From assembly GCF_004912145.1 (NCBI RefSeq), contig NZ_STGT01000001.1, positions 682,001 to 746,000 on the forward strand: DNA of 64,000 nucleotides, read 5' to 3'. Both the position numbers and the translations under genes were made by a program. Under the pieces are notes generated by a model. That model saw only the letters and a list, made by a program, of their open reading frames with translations, had not been told where the DNA came from and did not search any database. Numbering within the stretch: the stretch's first letter is position 1; every line of letters begins with the position of its first letter. This document shows positions 62,313-64,000 of this stretch, piece by piece. This DNA is from Peteryoungia rhizophila (GTDB lineage Bacteria; Pseudomonadota; Alphaproteobacteria; Rhizobiales; Rhizobiaceae).

Positions 62313-63140
62313 TCACAGGGCCGCGAAGGTGTTGTTTTCGAAGCCCCTGACGGCTTCGGCGGTCGCGGTTCGACACAAATCATCCGCCGTCAGTTCAATG
62401 GCCGCGATCCTGAGGATGCTGACGGGATTGGGGGCGTAGACCGGGTTGGGGTCGAGCGGGTGCGGGCAATTGGAGAAGCCGACGATCATGTCCATCTCGG
62501 CACGCAGATCGACATAGTCGCCATCGGACACGAGATCCGGTTTCCACTCGAATTTGCCATCGGCATCGACACGGACGGGTGCGAAAAGCGCGAGAGCCGC
62601 GGGAATGTCGCGCTTGTCGAGGCCGGCCTTGGTGGCGATGAGCACGAAGTTGTCGCGGGTGTTGCGCAGCGCCGGACCGTTCTGGCCGGCATATTTCTTC
62701 GCGTTCGAGGAGGCTGTCGAGCCGCCCATCAGCACGTCATGGGCGCCGGAGCTGTCCTCGGTGATCGAGAACATGACCTTGCCCATGTCGGAGAAGATGA
62801 CACGCCCCTTTCCAAGCCCGGTGGTCCACTGCACCTTGACTGTATCAGGCAGGTTCATGCGCTCCGTCGGGTCTTCGGCATTCCAGGCGACGACCGATAC
62901 GGTCGACAAACCTTCGTCGAGCGCGATGCGGAGCGTCTCGTTGGCCTTGACGCGGGTCCACCAGTACCAGCCGCCGGGCAGCTTTTCCTGGTGCACGATC
63001 TTGTCGGCAGCAATTGCAAGTGCAGGCTTTACGCTCTTGGCCGGCGGCGCCTTCGGCGCGAATTCCAGCCCCTTCTTCTGATGCTCCTCGTAGCGCGCCC
63101 GGTTGGCGGCGATCTCTTCAGGGGAACGTCGGATGTGCAT
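62313..63140 (-). CDS. DUF1989 protein, urea-carboxylase-associated protein 1 (carboxyguanidine deiminase subunit)
   Basis: A 275-residue DUF1989 protein with an extra N-terminal stretch (RRSPEEIAANRARYEEHQKKGLEFAPKA) compared with its partner. The segment equivalent to the partner's Cys/His motif reads SITEDSSGAHDVLMGG, with the Cys replaced by Ser but the His-Asp kept, so the two subunits are unequal. GGAG is 6 nt before the ATG at 63140; the ATG at 63146 touches it and is less likely. Lies 14 bp upstream of the second DUF1989 gene. Confidence 0.87.
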   Translation of the reverse strand: MHIRRSPEEIAANRARYEEHQKKGLEFAPKAPPAKSVKPALAIAADKIVHQEKLPGGWYWWTRVKANETLRIALDEGLSTVSVVAWNAEDPTERMNLPDTVKVQWTTGLGKGRVIFSDMGKVMFSITEDSSGAHDVLMGGSTASSNAKKYAGQNGPALRNTRDNFVLIATKAGLDKRDIPAALALFAPVRVDADGKFEWKPDLVSDGDYVDLRAEMDMIVGFSNCPHPLDPNPVYAPNPVSILRIAAIELTADDLCRTATAEAVRGFENNTFAAL

Positions 63141-63178
63141 TGTCATCTCCAGTGGTTTCGTTGGCCGGGCCGTCCCGG

Positions 63179-63967
63179 CTATTGACCCTGTGAAGAGACC
63201 GGGCCGTCCCGGTCGGGGCGATAGAGGGAGGCCTCGCCCGCCCTGCGGGGCGGCCAGATGGCGATGTCGCGGGTGATCGTGGCGCCATAGCGGAGCTTTT
63301 CCTCCGGACGGTCGCGGGGGCGCTCGAAGGCAACGACACGGGTGGCAAGCGTGAAGGCCTCGCGCATGTCATGGGTGACCATGACGACGGTCATCGGCGC
63401 CTCGTGCCAGAGCTTCTTCATCAGCGTGTGGATTTCAGCCCGAATGCCGGGATCAAGCGCGCCAAAGGGTTCGTCGAGCAGCAGGACCTTGGGCCGCATA
63501 ATGAGCGCCTGGGCGAGCGCCAGCCGCTGCTGCATGCCGCCGGAGAGTTGGGCCGGATACTTATCCTCGGAACCTGACAGCCCAACTGCGGCAATCATGG
63601 CGCGGGCTTCATCCTCCACCGTGCGCCGGGCAGAGCCGAACAGGCGGGCGGCAAAGCGCGAGGCTTTCAGCTCCTTGCCGAACATGACATTGCCGAGCAC
63701 TGTCAGGTGCGGGAAGACGGAGTAGCGCTGGAAGACGACACCGCGATCAGGCCCCGGCTCCTTCGGCAGGGCCGTTCCATCAAGCAGGATCTCGCCCTTC
63801 GTCTGGCGCTCCTGGCCAAGCAGCAGACGCAGGAAGGTGGACTTGCCGCAGCCGGACGGGCCGACGAGTGCCACGAAGGCTCTGGATTCGATCTCGATCG
63901 AGACATTCTCGAGCACGATCTGGTCGCCGTATTCCTTCCAGAGGTTCTGAACCGAGAGCGCGCTCAT
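63179..63967 (-). CDS. ABC transporter ATPase (nitrate/taurine type) for urea or guanidine uptake
   Basis: A 262-residue ATPase: Walker A GPSGCGKST, Q-loop VVFQRYSVFPHLTV, signature LSGGMQQRLALAQAL, Walker B VLLLDEPFGALD and the His loop VVMVTHDMREA. The C-terminal ~45 residues (RYGATITRDIAIWPPRRAGEASLYRPDRD) are an extension typical of the carboxylase-linked members. It overlaps the upstream permease stop by 4 bp. 38 bp separate it from the DUF1989 gene. Confidence 0.9.
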   Translation of the reverse strand: MSALSVQNLWKEYGDQIVLENVSIEIESRAFVALVGPSGCGKSTFLRLLLGQERQTKGEILLDGTALPKEPGPDRGVVFQRYSVFPHLTVLGNVMFGKELKASRFAARLFGSARRTVEDEARAMIAAVGLSGSEDKYPAQLSGGMQQRLALAQALIMRPKVLLLDEPFGALDPGIRAEIHTLMKKLWHEAPMTVVMVTHDMREAFTLATRVVAFERPRDRPEEKLRYGATITRDIAIWPPRRAGEASLYRPDRDGPVSSQGQ

Positions 63968-64000
63968 TTACCCTTCTCCAATTCGGACCAGGGGAAGAAG
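63964..64000 (-). CDS. C-terminal end of an ABC transporter permease, cut by window
   Basis: Only the last 12 codons are visible, reading FFPWSELEKGK and stop on the minus strand, with the ATGA overlap to the ATPase gene. Acidic hydrophilic ends like this are usual for nitrate/taurine-type permeases. Identity is inferred from position. Confidence 0.55.
   Translation of the reverse strand, partial: FFPWSELEKGK

Overview
The window is a GC-rich chromosomal or chromid segment from an alphaproteobacterium, most likely a member of the Rhizobiaceae (Rhizobium/Agrobacterium/Ciceribacter group). The pointers are inferred from protein similarity: a uronate dehydrogenase, galactarolactone cycloisomerase and galactarolactone isomerase closely resembling the Agrobacterium set, an AraC-type (not LysR-type) PobR beside pobA, and many ABC and TRAP uptake systems. 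No tRNA, rRNA, CRISPR array, insertion sequence or phage gene was recognised.

Layout, left to right. (1) 1-3260: the end of a PxpB-PxpC (5-oxoprolinase-type) fusion followed by a biotin carboxylase-BCCP fusion. (2) 3385-3576: a small CsbD stress protein. (3) 3753-10805: a hydroxycinnamate module (ech, fcs, a divergent MarR regulator, vdh, pobA and a divergent AraC regulator pobR) that would take p-coumaroyl-type acids through an aldehyde to 4-hydroxybenzoate and protocatechuate. (4) 10815-20909: an unusual cluster combining riboflavin/pterin-type enzymes (GTP cyclohydrolase II with a degenerate RibB half, a stand-alone RibD reductase, a PTPS/QueD-fold protein without its catalytic triad) with a medium-chain dehydrogenase, a GT4 glycosyltransferase, two methyltransferases, a CDP-alcohol phosphotransferase, a flippase-like membrane protein, an alkaline-phosphatase-superfamily membrane enzyme and a cytochrome b561. 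No known product fits, so this is the best candidate for an undescribed pathway. (5) 21049-22215: a lipoprotein with a periplasmic-binding fold.

(6) 22545-38836: a surface-adhesion locus: a LapG-like periplasmic cysteine protease, a TolC / ABC / HlyD type I secretion operon ending in a ribbon-helix-helix + PAS protein, and a 3094-residue RTX/vWA adhesin carrying a possible LapG-type Ala-Ala-Gly site near its N-terminus. (7) 39161-46766: uronate catabolism and uptake (udh divergent from a FadR-type regulator, kdgD, gci, gli and a TRAP transporter). (8) 46953-48579: ornithine cyclodeaminase and RecX. (9) 48640-56258: a NarL-type two-component pair divergent from a ribose-type ABC transporter with an SMP-30 lactonase; a perfect 22-bp palindrome lies between them. 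(10) 56310-64000: an operon of ABC transporter, two DUF1989 proteins, urea/guanidine carboxylase and allophanate hydrolase. This gene content matches the guanidine-assimilation pathway at least as well as urea use.

Start codons were chosen from Shine-Dalgarno spacing, overlap with the upstream gene and family length. Several differ from the longest open frame, and the alternatives are stated.
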